DNA of 64,000 bases from a gamma proteobacterium HTCC2207 (lineage in GTDB: Bacteria > Pseudomonadota > Gammaproteobacteria > Pseudomonadales > Porticoccaceae): positions 95,668 through 159,667 of the forward strand of contig CH672396.1 of assembly GCA_000153445.1 (NCBI GenBank), read 5' to 3'. A program made the position numbers and the translations under genes. How positions within the stretch are numbered: position 1 is the first letter of the stretch; each line of letters opens with the position of its first letter. Shown here in pieces: positions 45,803 through 55,776 of this stretch. Under the pieces are notes generated by a model. The model worked only from the letters and a program-made list of their open reading frames with translations, did no database searches and was not told the DNA's origin.

Positions 45803-48800
45803 TTAACGAATACTTAATATTGAATCAAACAGCTTGGAGGCGACCTGGATAATCTGCGCCGAGGCCTGATAGGCTTGCTGGAACCGAATAAGCTCGCCAG
45901 CTTCTTGATCTAGACTGACTCCAGACACCTGATCTTTCGCCGCAACGGCCTGATCGTAGACAACTTGTAGCGCCTCTTTTGACATCATTGCCAGGGCGGC
46001 TTTACTGCCCACGCCGTTAACCAAATTGATGTAGGCTTCACCTAATGTGCTGCCATCAGCCATTAACTCTTTGTCTTGCAGGGCGACAAGATTGAGCATA
46101 TTGCCATTGTCGCCAATGCCATCTTTATTGCTGTCGACAACGAATAGATCACCCGCCACAGGACTGCCTTCGAGCGCGAGGGTAAACCCTTTGTGGGCTA
46201 TATCCTGGCCCTCTGAGTAGCTGCGTGTGGCAACCAGGGTGCCAGTTGCTGTATCAGTGATGGTATATTCGGTGGCGGATGTAAATTCAATAATGAATGG
46301 TGCCGCCGCACTCGCAGCGACTTCATCGCTGTCGGTGGTGGAAAAGCCCGCTGCGACGCGCCCGCTGTCAGTGCCTGTAACAAAAACTGCTAGGTCTTGT
46401 GTGACTGTACCCTCAACATAAATGCCGGTGCGCAAACCCAGCACGGCGAGATCTTTGGGTAGTCCATCATCACCAAAGGTGAAGCGAATCTCTTCGTCTG
46501 CTTCGAGCTGCAGCTGGCCGACAAATATCTTATTGGACTGTCCCAGCGCATTGTCACTGGAAGTACTGTCCGGGTTAGAGAGGGTAATATTTTCCCCGTC
46601 ATAGCCGCGGGCATTGGTTATCTCTAATTTTCCATCATAGGTGATATTGGCCATCACATTAGTGCTGTCGGTTTGTTCATTGATGGCATTGGCAAGCTCA
46701 CGCACCGAGGTCAAAGGCGTACCATTGCCAATCAGTACGCCATTAATATTAACCTGCTGAGTGAAATCGATACTGTCTTCTTCAATGGTTATTAGGTTAG
46801 TTGCTGTGGCGGTAACACCAGTGGAGTCTGTGGCAGCATTGATCCAGGTAGCCATCAGGACAGCGGAACTGACTGCGCCGGCTTCCAGCTCCAGAGCAGC
46901 CATGGAGTAATCGTTTAGCACTAGGGCATTGGCGCTGATCAGATCGACAGTTACAGAGGAGTCATTGCTCTGCAATGACACATCAGCGGATGTCGCCGTG
47001 GCACTAAGGGAAGTATTAGTCGACTCAGAACTAATGCCGTTATCGTCGACCAACCATTCATTACGCTCTACATCGCGAGCCAAAAACCCATAGGTTAAGT
47101 CAAGCCCCAGATAGGCCTCGGAGCCCGTCGCATTGAGATAGGAATCGCTGTAACTGCTGTCATCACGGAAACCCGAGTCACTCGACATTAAAATGGCCTG
47201 AGTGCTACTGTCAATGCTCTGCCCGAGTATATGGACTCCGTCACTGGTCATGACCTGAAAGCTCAGGTCGCTGCCAGAGTCGACTTCCAACATCAGCGCC
47301 GCACTGTCGATCCCTTTGGGAATCACAAATGCGGGGGTTAAATAGCTTCCGCTTACCGTTTCACCGGCTGCACTGCTTGGATTATTGCCGAGACTGAGGA
47401 TGCTGCTGCCATATTCAAAGCTATCAAAAGCCGGAGTTGCCGAGTACTCCAGACTAACTCGAGCTTCGCCAATATTGGCTGCATCGGACATAGCGCGCAT
47501 AGTATCTGCTGCTGCCACACCCAGTGGGTCGGTAACTAAAAGACGCATGCCGCCAGCTGGGCGCTCCTTTGCGTCAATTCGGTAGGTTTCGCCGTCTACG
47601 GGTTGATCGCCCACTGTGATAGACAGTCCTGCGTAGCTAAAACTGGCAAATCCCTGTTCTGCAACGGTTACTGCGCCACTGCTCTGATTTTCGATCAGCC
47701 AGCTATTTTGCTCGCTACTCCAGGTGATCTCGAAAGGGGCATTGTCGAACTCTTCCCCACTAGTCACTTCTATGGCAATAGCGGCATTGGCGTTGCCAGC
47801 AGGAGCGGAGACCGTAAAGTCCAAATCGATAGCGAATAGGTCGCCGCCTGCTTCGCCACGACCATCGAGACCGGCACTGTGAATTTGATTAATCTCTGCA
47901 ACCAATGTCTGGGCCAAAAAATCGAAGCTGTCCATTGCCGGTGCTAGCGTCTGGGAACGAAAATTCATCAGCCCGCCGAGTTCGCCATTAGTCACGGTAC
48001 TGGCAACTCGACTATCGCCGTAGGGTTCGATTATCAGATCAACTCGACCAGGATCGTTATCGTCAAAACTTACACCAAGTTCATAGTGCAACTTGTCATC
48101 GGTAATCACGCTGCCGGCGCTGCTCGCCAGGCGGACTGTTACCTGGCCTGAAGTGACCTCCGTTACATGGATCTTGGTGATCGCTGACATCTCACGCAGC
48201 AGTTGATCGCGCTGATCGAGCATCATCGGTGGCTGACTGCTGAGGGTAAGCTTTTTGTTAAGCTGTTTGTTTACAAACGCCAACTTTTCAGACAGGTTAT
48301 TTAATTGGTTGACCTGTGACTCGATACTCTCTCGAGTCTCCAGTTCGACGGCACCCAACTGGTCGGATAATTCTCGGAACCTTGAGGCCATACCCTCGGC
48401 ATCACGGAGAAAACTGCTGCGTAGATTAATTGACGCAGGGTCGGCACTCACGGCACTGGCAGCGGCAAAAAACTTGTCCATTGCGCTGCTGAGGCCAGAG
48501 GCTTCAGAACCCATAATGTCGACTACCCGATTGGCATAATCGATCAACGGCTGCTGGTTGGATAGCTGGCTGCCGCTATCACGCAAGCTCGATTCGGCAA
48601 ATTCGTCATAGGCACGTGCAATATTGTCAAGGCGTGCGCCGGAACCAACAAATACTGTTCCCTGCTGGCTTGGGGCATTCTCTGAAGTTTCAGAAACCTG
48701 ACGTGAATAGCCTTCGGTGTTGAGGTTGGCAATATTGTTACTGACTGTTGAAAGGGCCTGGCGATACAACTGAGTTGCGCCTGCTCCGATCGATAGAATA

Positions 48801-48808
48801 TCTGCCAT
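45803..48808 (-). CDS. flgK: Flagellar hook-associated protein FlgK (HAP1), unusually large
   Basis: FlgK is the first hook-filament junction protein. The N-terminus (MADILSIGAGATQLYRQAL, then SNNIANLNTEGYSRQ) and the C-terminus (ELIRFQQAYQASAQIIQVAS) are standard. The protein has 1001 residues where about 550-680 is usual; the extra 350-450 residues lie in the middle (roughly residues 320-880), acidic and Ser/Ala/Asp-rich with no cysteine, and are likely surface D2/D3-type domains. A strong GGAGGGGACT ribosome site precedes the ATG. See findings. Confidence 0.94.
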   Translation of the reverse strand: MADILSIGAGATQLYRQALSTVSNNIANLNTEGYSRQVSETSENAPSQQGTVFVGSGARLDNIARAYDEFAESSLRDSGSQLSNQQPLIDYANRVVDIMGSEASGLSSAMDKFFAAASAVSADPASINLRSSFLRDAEGMASRFRELSDQLGAVELETRESIESQVNQLNNLSEKLAFVNKQLNKKLTLSSQPPMMLDQRDQLLREMSAITKIHVTEVTSGQVTVRLASSAGSVITDDKLHYELGVSFDDNDPGRVDLIIEPYGDSRVASTVTNGELGGLMNFRSQTLAPAMDSFDFLAQTLVAEINQIHSAGLDGRGEAGGDLFAIDLDFTVSAPAGNANAAIAIEVTSGEEFDNAPFEITWSSEQNSWLIENQSSGAVTVAEQGFASFSYAGLSITVGDQPVDGETYRIDAKERPAGGMRLLVTDPLGVAAADTMRAMSDAANIGEARVSLEYSATPAFDSFEYGSSILSLGNNPSSAAGETVSGSYLTPAFVIPKGIDSAALMLEVDSGSDLSFQVMTSDGVHILGQSIDSSTQAILMSSDSGFRDDSSYSDSYLNATGSEAYLGLDLTYGFLARDVERNEWLVDDNGISSESTNTSLSATATSADVSLQSNDSSVTVDLISANALVLNDYSMAALELEAGAVSSAVLMATWINAATDSTGVTATATNLITIEEDSIDFTQQVNINGVLIGNGTPLTSVRELANAINEQTDSTNVMANITYDGKLEITNARGYDGENITLSNPDSTSSDNALGQSNKIFVGQLQLEADEEIRFTFGDDGLPKDLAVLGLRTGIYVEGTVTQDLAVFVTGTDSGRVAAGFSTTDSDEVAASAAAPFIIEFTSATEYTITDTATGTLVATRSYSEGQDIAHKGFTLALEGSPVAGDLFVVDSNKDGIGDNGNMLNLVALQDKELMADGSTLGEAYINLVNGVGSKAALAMMSKEALQVVYDQAVAAKDQVSGVSLDQEAGELIRFQQAYQASAQIIQVASKLFDSILSIR

Positions 48809-48830
48809 AGTCCCCTCCTTAAATTTTCTG

Positions 48831-48850
48831 AGTACTTATTATTAAGTACT
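48831..48850 (-). promoter_or_regulatory. Hairpin in the flgJ-flgK gap
   Basis: AGTACTTA and TAAGTACT form a perfect 8-bp stem around a four-base loop, 23 bases before the flgK start. There is no T-tract, so it is not a terminator; it may affect mRNA processing or flgK translation. Confidence 0.5.
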
Positions 48851-48875
48851 TTATTCTGTTAATAGCTGCTGGAAC

Positions 48876-49355
48876 TCAACGTCGCCCAGACAGTGGCAAT
48901 GACGTTTTAACGTCACCGCGGTCAATTGCCATTGGCTTTACTTCTGACCCATTTTGCAGCGGCAGAGCATTCGATGGCATCTGCTCATAGGCTGCTATAG
49001 CCCTGCTCGGCAAGGCTCCAGGTGAAGCGCTAGGAGGGGTGCTGGGAGAGGTGCCTTGCACCTGGTCGCTAAGCCACTTGCCCATACCAAAGGTACCCTT
49101 TTGAGCCATAACTTGAGCCAGCTCTTCATGGTACATCTGTTCAAATGTGTCTTGACTTGAAGAGCCCATGAGGTCGCTTTTCAATGGCGCATTGGCCTCG
49201 CGCATGGACTTGAAAATCATCTGGATAAACATGGCTTCAAATTGCTGACCCACTTCCTGAGCAGCGCCAGCATCATCCCGTTTAGCGCGCACTTTAAGGT
49301 TTCCAAGACCGGCAAAATCCAGATGGCTCTTGGCTGAGAGGCTAATATCGCTCAT
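48876..49355 (-). CDS. flgJ: FlgJ, rod-binding domain only
   Basis: A 159-residue FlgJ with only the N-terminal rod-capping domain: QFEAMFIQMIFKSMREAN (about residues 38-55) and FEQMYHEELAQVMAQKG (about 71-87), then a Pro/Ser-rich tail. The C-terminal glucosaminidase/muramidase domain of E. coli-type FlgJ (313 aa) is absent, so another hydrolase must open the peptidoglycan for the rod. It adjoins flgI without a gap. Confidence 0.92.
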   Translation of the reverse strand: MSDISLSAKSHLDFAGLGNLKVRAKRDDAGAAQEVGQQFEAMFIQMIFKSMREANAPLKSDLMGSSSQDTFEQMYHEELAQVMAQKGTFGMGKWLSDQVQGTSPSTPPSASPGALPSRAIAAYEQMPSNALPLQNGSEVKPMAIDRGDVKTSLPLSGRR

Positions 49356-50522
49356 TTAGATCACCACCAGTTCGGCGCGCAAACTGCCGGAGCTTTTTAA
49401 CGCTTCCAGGATCGCAATCAATGAAGAAGGTGTCGCGCCAACCTGGTTGACCGCATCGACGATTTCACGCAGATCCACACCGGGCTGAAATAGAAACATT
49501 TGGTTGTTTGGCTCTTCCACATCTATGTCCGCATTGGTCACGCCGGCGGTCACACCATCACTAAACGGGCCAGGCTGGCTGATTTCATTTGTTGCGGTAA
49601 TCCGCACCGAAATCGTGCCATGAGTCACAGCAACTGCATTAACACGAACATTGCGATTTATCACGGCAGTGCCGGTGCGCGAGTTAATCACGACGCGTGC
49701 CGGTGGTTCGCCAGGAGTCACATCGAGGTTTTCAATCATGCTCATAAAGGCAACGCGCTGAGAGGAATCTGACGGTGCCATCACTGCGATAGACACTGCA
49801 TCCAAGGCACTGGCAACGCCGGCACCAAAGGTGGTGTTAATCACTTGGGTAATCGCATTAGAAGTAGAAAAGTCGTTGTCTTTTACATTTAGAACAATAT
49901 ATTCCGAGCTATCAAAAGGCGTTTCTACTAAGCGCTCAACCATGCCTCCATTGGGGATACGACCAGAAGTGGGGACACCAATGGTGACGCTGCTACCTGC
50001 CGCATCTTCGGAGATACCAGTGACGGTCATAGCGCCCTGTGCCAGAGCATAGGTATTGCCATCGACACCGCGCAACTGAGTCATTACCAGGCTGCCGCCG
50101 CGCAAGCTTTCGGCAACGCCAATAGCCGACACATTAATATCAATACGCTGACCGGGTTTGGCAAAGGCAGGCATTTCAGCAGTAACCATTACCGCGGCAA
50201 CGTTTTCTAATTTCATTTCTTTCTGTGCATTCTGTGATGCCAGAGAGGCCATAGCATCACCCAGATCGAAGTCACTGACTGGGCCATCAACACTAACACC
50301 CAAGCCGGACAACAGGGTTTTGAGACTCTGGGCAGATAGCGGTAAATCTTTGCCATCACCAGTGCCCTGCAAACCCACAACCAGTCCAAAGCCGACCAGC
50401 TGGTTAGAGCGCACACCGGCAACATCAGTGAGATCTTTGATGCGGTCAGCGCTAACAGCGGTAGCCATCAGGGCGCCCAACAGAATCAAACATTTTAGCT
50501 TTAATATAGTGTTCTTAATCAT
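49356..50522 (-). CDS. flgI: Flagellar P-ring protein FlgI
   Basis: FlgI forms the periplasmic P ring. The 388-residue precursor has a signal peptide ending in TAVSA, then DRIKDLTDVAGVRSNQLVGFGLVVGL, the family start, and ends IAILEALKSSGSLRAELVVI. FlgA assists its assembly and is encoded divergently in this cluster. Normal length. Confidence 0.97.
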   Translation of the reverse strand: MIKNTILKLKCLILLGALMATAVSADRIKDLTDVAGVRSNQLVGFGLVVGLQGTGDGKDLPLSAQSLKTLLSGLGVSVDGPVSDFDLGDAMASLASQNAQKEMKLENVAAVMVTAEMPAFAKPGQRIDINVSAIGVAESLRGGSLVMTQLRGVDGNTYALAQGAMTVTGISEDAAGSSVTIGVPTSGRIPNGGMVERLVETPFDSSEYIVLNVKDNDFSTSNAITQVINTTFGAGVASALDAVSIAVMAPSDSSQRVAFMSMIENLDVTPGEPPARVVINSRTGTAVINRNVRVNAVAVTHGTISVRITATNEISQPGPFSDGVTAGVTNADIDVEEPNNQMFLFQPGVDLREIVDAVNQVGATPSSLIAILEALKSSGSLRAELVVI

Positions 50523-50543
50523 GGGGCTATCACCTGCAACCGC

Positions 50544-51245
50544 TTAAAACGGCCAGAATTTAAAAATAAGTCCTGTGCCCCAGCCCGGCTTTGACGCCTT
50601 GGCTAGATCACCTGTACCACGGTATGAAATTTGTGCATTGGCAATGCGACGTGACAGCACTGTGTTGTCTGGCTGAATATCCGCTGGGCGAATAATGCCT
50701 TTAACGCGAATAAACTCGCTGCCTTCCGTGAGAGCCAACTGCTTTTCACCGAGAATCACCAGATTGCCGTTACTTAGCACTTCAACCACCATGGCTGAAA
50801 TGGAACCGGTCAATGAAGCGGCTTGATCGGCAGTGCCGGTCCCGTCACTGGTGACTGTGCCGCCATCCAATTTAAAATCGCTAAAGAAGCCGGTACCGCG
50901 ACCAATCTTATCTAGCACCGAGTCTTTCTGGGCTTCGGTGACAACGTCATTAGTCGATGCTCGACTGGTAGAAATATCACTGCTGCGGGATGCCTGAGTA
51001 GTTTCGCTAAGCAGTACTGTCACCAGATCACCGACTTTAAGATCGCCACCCTGGTAGCTGCGCAGGTCGCCAAAAAGGCCCATGCCGTTGTTGAAAATGG
51101 CGCCGGTGGCCTGAGTTTTTGGCGCTGCAGGTGCAGGCTGTACCGGGGCAAATTCGGCTGTCGGCATCAGATTTGGCGCTGTTGCACAGGCGCCCATCAA
51201 TGTCGCTGTTGTACTAATTGCCAGAGCCCGCAGAAGGTTCATCAT
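50544..51245 (-). CDS. flgH: Flagellar L-ring lipoprotein FlgH
   Basis: FlgH forms the outer-membrane L ring. The 233-residue lipoprotein has a signal ending TATLMGAC (lipid Cys about residue 20), then a Pro/Ala linker, GDLRSYQGGDLKVGDLVTVLL and the C-terminal VKGIIRPADIQPDNTVLS and IFKFWPF, typical of the family. It lies between flgG and flgI. Confidence 0.96.
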   Translation of the reverse strand: MMNLLRALAISTTATLMGACATAPNLMPTAEFAPVQPAPAAPKTQATGAIFNNGMGLFGDLRSYQGGDLKVGDLVTVLLSETTQASRSSDISTSRASTNDVVTEAQKDSVLDKIGRGTGFFSDFKLDGGTVTSDGTGTADQAASLTGSISAMVVEVLSNGNLVILGEKQLALTEGSEFIRVKGIIRPADIQPDNTVLSRRIANAQISYRGTGDLAKASKPGWGTGLIFKFWPF

Positions 51246-51251
51246 TGCGCC

Positions 51252-52037
51252 TTAAAGATTATTGTTCAGGAAGCGCAACATGCCATCTGCTGCAGAGATT
51301 GCCTTGGAGTTGACCTCGTAGGCGCGCTGAGTCTCGATCATATTAACCATCTCTTCGACCACATTGACGTTGGATGCCTCGAGGGCGCCCTGCATCAACA
51401 TACCGGCGCCATCAGCGCCAGGCAGCACAACCAGTGGATCGCCACTGGCGTTAGTCTGCTGCATCAGATTGCGGCCGATGGGCTGCAAGCCAGAATTATT
51501 CACAAAGCGTGATAGCTGAAGCTGACCAATCTGACTGGAGCCACCCCCGTTCGACAGCTCAACAGTTACTACGCCATCGCGACCAATGGTTAAACTCGCA
51601 GCGTTCTGGGGCACGGTAATCGCCGGCAGAAGCGTTTGACCACCAGCGGTGACTAAATTGCCTTCGGCAGAGAGCTTAAATGAACCGTCGCGGCTATAGG
51701 CTATAGTGCCGTCAGCCTGCTGAACCGAGAAATAACCATCGCCAGAAATCGCCAGATCCAAGGCATTTTCGGTGGTAATAATATTGCCCTGTGCATGGAG
51801 CTTTTCCGTGGCTACAACCCGGGTACCTGTACCCAGCATCAGTCCAGTCGGGGTCTCCGATTCGGCGTCAACCTGACCACCAGCTGGAACGATGTTTTGA
51901 TAAAGCAGGTCTTCAAATACCGCTCGGTCTTTCTTAAAACCGGTGGTGTTAACGTTAGCCAAGTTGTTTGAAATAACTGACATGCGCGTCTGCTGAGCAG
52001 TCAGGCCAGTTTTAGCAATCCAGAGTGAAGCATCCAT
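51252..52037 (-). CDS. flgG: Flagellar distal rod protein FlgG
   Basis: FlgG is the distal rod subunit. The 261-residue protein has the rod/hook N-terminus SLWIAKTGLTAQQTRM and SNNLANVNTTGFKKDRA, and C-terminal NVVEEMVNMIETQRAYEVNSKAI. Normal length of 260-262. About 70 bases separate it from flgF; that gap holds short CCTTAAGG-like inverted bits but no clear promoter. Confidence 0.97.
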   Translation of the reverse strand: MDASLWIAKTGLTAQQTRMSVISNNLANVNTTGFKKDRAVFEDLLYQNIVPAGGQVDAESETPTGLMLGTGTRVVATEKLHAQGNIITTENALDLAISGDGYFSVQQADGTIAYSRDGSFKLSAEGNLVTAGGQTLLPAITVPQNAASLTIGRDGVVTVELSNGGGSSQIGQLQLSRFVNNSGLQPIGRNLMQQTNASGDPLVVLPGADGAGMLMQGALEASNVNVVEEMVNMIETQRAYEVNSKAISAADGMLRFLNNNL

Positions 52038-52110
52038 CTTTTATAACCTTTTCAATTACGCCTTAAGGGATTAATAAAGCCCTTATGGAATTAGGGAAGT
52101 CCTTAACCTA

Positions 52111-52872
52111 TTAAGGAAGTCTCATCATTGTTGAGCCAGCCTCGTCGATCGACTGAGTCTCTTTAACTAACTTCAGCTGCATTTCAAACTGACGGCTGAA
52201 ATCTAGCATTTTGATCATGGTGCCCACGGGGTTGACGTTGCTGCCCTCGAGCATTCCCGGCAGTACTGATACTGCTAGAGGTCCGCTGTTAAAATCCTGC
52301 CCCTTAAGGGCCTCATCGCGAGGTTCAAACAAGCCGTCCTGGCGACGTACCAATTGAGTCTGACTGGCATCCCGCAACATTAACTGTCCAACAGCAACTG
52401 CCGCAGCTTCTGGCTCAGTAGGCAACTGCGCAAACACAGTACCATCTGGACTGATGGTGATAAGGTTGCCGACTGGTACTGAAATCGGACCGCCTTCGCC
52501 CATTATCAAGTCACCTATAGCATTCTCAAGCACACCGCTGGGGCTGACTTTTAGATCGCCGCGGCGGGTATAGGCAATATCACCGCTCTCAGTTTGAATA
52601 CCCAGTACTGTCTGATCATTCATGGAAATATCTAGGGGCCGGCCGGTACTCATGGGCGTTCCAGGAGTCAGATTAATCACATCGGTGATCTGCAAACCTG
52701 GCTGAAAGCGCGTTTCAAGTCCCGGGCCATCAATCTTTACTGCCGACGAGGCAATCTGAAAGCTCTTCTTAAAGCCAACTGTCGAGACATTCGCCAATTC
52801 GTTGGTGATGGCCGCTCGCGCAACAGATTGACTCTGCATTGCCGACAGTGCTGTATAAGTTAATTTATCCAT
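52111..52872 (-). CDS. flgF: Flagellar proximal rod protein FlgF
   Basis: FlgF is a proximal rod subunit. The 253-residue protein has the N-terminus LTYTALSAMQSQSVARAAI and NELANVSTVGFKKS, a central TRRGDLKVSPSGVLEN segment and the C-terminal MIKMLDFSRQFEMQLKLVK. Length is normal. It lies between flgE and flgG. Confidence 0.95.
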   Translation of the reverse strand: MDKLTYTALSAMQSQSVARAAITNELANVSTVGFKKSFQIASSAVKIDGPGLETRFQPGLQITDVINLTPGTPMSTGRPLDISMNDQTVLGIQTESGDIAYTRRGDLKVSPSGVLENAIGDLIMGEGGPISVPVGNLITISPDGTVFAQLPTEPEAAAVAVGQLMLRDASQTQLVRRQDGLFEPRDEALKGQDFNSGPLAVSVLPGMLEGSNVNPVGTMIKMLDFSRQFEMQLKLVKETQSIDEAGSTMMRLP

Positions 52873-52907
52873 TTCAGATTCCTCTTACCACTCGCCTAAT
52901 GAAGCAC

Positions 52908-55742
52908 TTAACCGCGGATTTGAATAATGGTCTGGGTTAATGATGAGCTGGTCTCAATCGCTTTGGCGTTGGCCTGGAAATTTCGCTGAGCGGTAATCAA
53001 ATCGACCAATTCAGCGGTCAAATCCACGTTGGAGCGCTCTCGCGCACCAGCACGAATGGTGCCGAAGCCAGCGGCTCCTGGCTCACCCAAATTCGCGTCA
53101 CCAGAAACCGATGTGGCGTAGTAACTGGTGTCACCGACCTGACGCAGGCCCTTAGGCGTAGCAAAGTTCGCAAGAATAATTTTACCCAGAGATTTCTGTG
53201 AGCCGTTTGAGTAGCTGGCTACAACCAAGCCATCGTCACCGATGTTTACACCGACCAAATCACCTTCTGGCGCACCGTTTTGAGACTGACTCAACACCGA
53301 AAATGGGCTGTTGAACTGAGTACTGTTGTCATAGTTAAGGGTGATATCGCCACCGGTAATACCGGCGCTCTCCAACTTCACACCAGCGACAGGCGAGACC
53401 AAGGAACCACTGGTATCAAAGGTCAGCTCACCTTTATCAAGGAAGATCGGCGTCCAATAAGGCACGTCGTTTGAATCAAATTCACCGCCATCGGTGGTCT
53501 CAGTCCAGTCGCCATCTTTGGTTTGGGTGACATAGACAGTACTGGTACCAGAGGTATCTGGGAACAGCTCGATAAAGGTTGAGGCCTCACCGAATCCTGG
53601 GTCGATATTTTCTAAGCCCCAATCGGCGTGACCGGCGACCTGAATAAACGAGTTATCAGTGGTGGTTGATCCAGTGATCCTCAGTGTTTCAGTTGCGTCC
53701 TGATAGTCAACAGTAATACCTGAAACTGTTCGTCCCAGGGAGTCGGCCATCAGATTAATTGTTTCTTGCAGATGCTCGGTAAAGGTACCAATTGAGTAGA
53801 GGCCCTCAGTCAACTCGATTTGCGCTGAGATTGAATCGATAATCACTGTCATGGAGCTGTTATCAGAGTTCACCGAAAACGACTTGCGCGGGTCTATGCC
53901 CATTGGGTTGCCAGTAACAATCGCCGGTGTTGATGCCTGACCACGTACAGCAGGCACGTTATAAATCTGCGAGGTCTCAGGCTGGACAATATTACCTAGC
54001 ACATTGATACCCAAAAGCGCTTGTGCCAATTCAGTCGGACCGCTGAGGGCCAAGCTTGAGGTATCACCTGTGGTACCTGAGGAAACCGTAAAGGCGCCTT
54101 CAGCATAACTAACGCTCATGCCAGACCGCTGATCGCGAGTAGCCCTAAGGTTCTCACCATTGGGTAAAACCCCGCGCAATAGCACATCTGCCTCATCAGA
54201 ATCTAAGGGCAGCAGCATGGTACCCATAGTCGCCAGGTCCTCGGCATCAAACGTGCGGTCGGCAGGTACGCCGAATACATCGTTAGCAGTGGCACCGCCA
54301 TTAATGTATAGCGGGTCGGTAACACTGCCATTTTGAATAAAGCGAAAACCCTGATTAGCCGAGCTATAGGAGACTTCAACATCGGAGAAATCACCGCTCG
54401 CAGCCAGAGCGGCGTTGATCGCATGAGCTAAAGGCTCTGATGCCACCTGACCGTCCCAATTCGCATCAGTGGCAGTGGAAAGAGTAGTGTGGGTCGCTAA
54501 AATTGTTGGAATATCAAGCTCAATCGACGTTGAGTTATCCGATCCGCGATACATTTTCAGGGTTTGATTTGCAGCACTGGAAAAATCAAAGTTTTTGCCA
54601 TCGCCAAAACGTTCGTTAATCACATTGGTCAATTCAAAGGCAATCTCGGCGCCAGACAGTGGGCTGCCGTAGCCAGACAAGTGTTCAAGACCAACATTAA
54701 CCGCACTTGAACCATCGATCGACAGCGTGAACATATTTTCAAGTTCGGCCCGTGGCATAGCACTGAAATCAACACCATCACTATTATTGGTCAGGTTCAG
54801 CGCATCAGAGTAAGTAGAGCCCTCGGCAATAGTCAGACTGGCGGTGGCCGGAATGGACTTCGTGGGCTCAGAAAGCACATCGTAAGAGTACTTCTTGTAC
54901 AGCGTTCCCTGGGTGATCAGATACTTCTCACTGTCAGCGCTGGTACTCTGTAACTCGAGCAGCTCCGAGCGAGTTTTCAGTTCGCCGTACTTGTTAATAA
55001 AGTACTGGTCGCCAGTGGTGTCTGAAGACTGAATCAGTGCCGTATCCACCTCTTGATCGTCGACATAAACGTAAGTCTGCCATTTGTTAAAGGGAGTCTC
55101 TGCTGTGGCATTGGCAGTTTTAACATAGTAGATCGTTGCCAGATTGGCCGATCCCGATGTGCCATAAACCGTCAAGGATGTGGTCTTGTGATAAGTGTCT
55201 GGCTTATCCGGATTAAAGGTTGCGGTGATTGGCGTAACTTCAGACGGCAGATTCAAACCCAACTCCACCTCAGTAGTAGGCAAAAACTCTGATACTGTGG
55301 CCCGCGGAATAGTCAGTGCGCTAGGGTCAACACCAAAGTCAGCCTTGTTGGTCGAATCCACCGGCAGTGACTGCAGGGCCTGACCGGCACTGTTAACCAT
55401 CTGGTTCTGCTCATTGAGCATAAAGGCGCCATTACGCGTGTAGATCTTGGTGCCATCAGATGACTCAAGCGGGAAGAAACCGTCACCGGTAATCGCCAGA
55501 TCCAGAGAGTTGGCCGAGAATTCAATATTGCCCTGACTGAATTCCTGACTTACTTCTTTCAGCGATACACCACGACCTACAACACTTGATGCTTTCTCTA
55601 GAGGAGAGGTGGCAAAAATATCGCCGAAATCCGTATCTGAGCGCTTAAAGCCGCCAGTGCCGGAGTTAGCAATGTTGTTTGAGGTCACAGCCAGCTGTGT
55701 AGTGGCGGCGTTTAATCCTGTTAATGAGGTATAAAATGACAT
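52908..55742 (-). CDS. flgE: Flagellar hook protein FlgE, unusually large
   Basis: FlgE is the hook subunit. The first ~150 residues (SFYTSLTGLNAATTQLAV, SNNIANSGTGGFKRSDTDFG, GDGFFPLESSDG) and the last ~130 (GTIRAGARERSNVDLTAEL, LITAQRNFQANAKAIE) are standard. Total length is 944 residues against about 400 in E. coli; the additional 500 or so lie between, Asp/Ser/Thr-rich and cysteine-free, probably extra surface domains comparable to the ~850-residue hook protein of Campylobacter. See findings. Confidence 0.95.
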   Translation of the reverse strand: MSFYTSLTGLNAATTQLAVTSNNIANSGTGGFKRSDTDFGDIFATSPLEKASSVVGRGVSLKEVSQEFSQGNIEFSANSLDLAITGDGFFPLESSDGTKIYTRNGAFMLNEQNQMVNSAGQALQSLPVDSTNKADFGVDPSALTIPRATVSEFLPTTEVELGLNLPSEVTPITATFNPDKPDTYHKTTSLTVYGTSGSANLATIYYVKTANATAETPFNKWQTYVYVDDQEVDTALIQSSDTTGDQYFINKYGELKTRSELLELQSTSADSEKYLITQGTLYKKYSYDVLSEPTKSIPATASLTIAEGSTYSDALNLTNNSDGVDFSAMPRAELENMFTLSIDGSSAVNVGLEHLSGYGSPLSGAEIAFELTNVINERFGDGKNFDFSSAANQTLKMYRGSDNSTSIELDIPTILATHTTLSTATDANWDGQVASEPLAHAINAALAASGDFSDVEVSYSSANQGFRFIQNGSVTDPLYINGGATANDVFGVPADRTFDAEDLATMGTMLLPLDSDEADVLLRGVLPNGENLRATRDQRSGMSVSYAEGAFTVSSGTTGDTSSLALSGPTELAQALLGINVLGNIVQPETSQIYNVPAVRGQASTPAIVTGNPMGIDPRKSFSVNSDNSSMTVIIDSISAQIELTEGLYSIGTFTEHLQETINLMADSLGRTVSGITVDYQDATETLRITGSTTTDNSFIQVAGHADWGLENIDPGFGEASTFIELFPDTSGTSTVYVTQTKDGDWTETTDGGEFDSNDVPYWTPIFLDKGELTFDTSGSLVSPVAGVKLESAGITGGDITLNYDNSTQFNSPFSVLSQSQNGAPEGDLVGVNIGDDGLVVASYSNGSQKSLGKIILANFATPKGLRQVGDTSYYATSVSGDANLGEPGAAGFGTIRAGARERSNVDLTAELVDLITAQRNFQANAKAIETSSSLTQTIIQIRG

Positions 55743-55776
55743 ACGTTATTCTCCAAAGACCGTTCTAATTCTTTTA

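Noticed and set aside
52038-52110. CCTTAAGG-like repeats in the flgF-flgG gap
   Set aside because: Short and degenerate, no stable single hairpin or promoter could be drawn from them.
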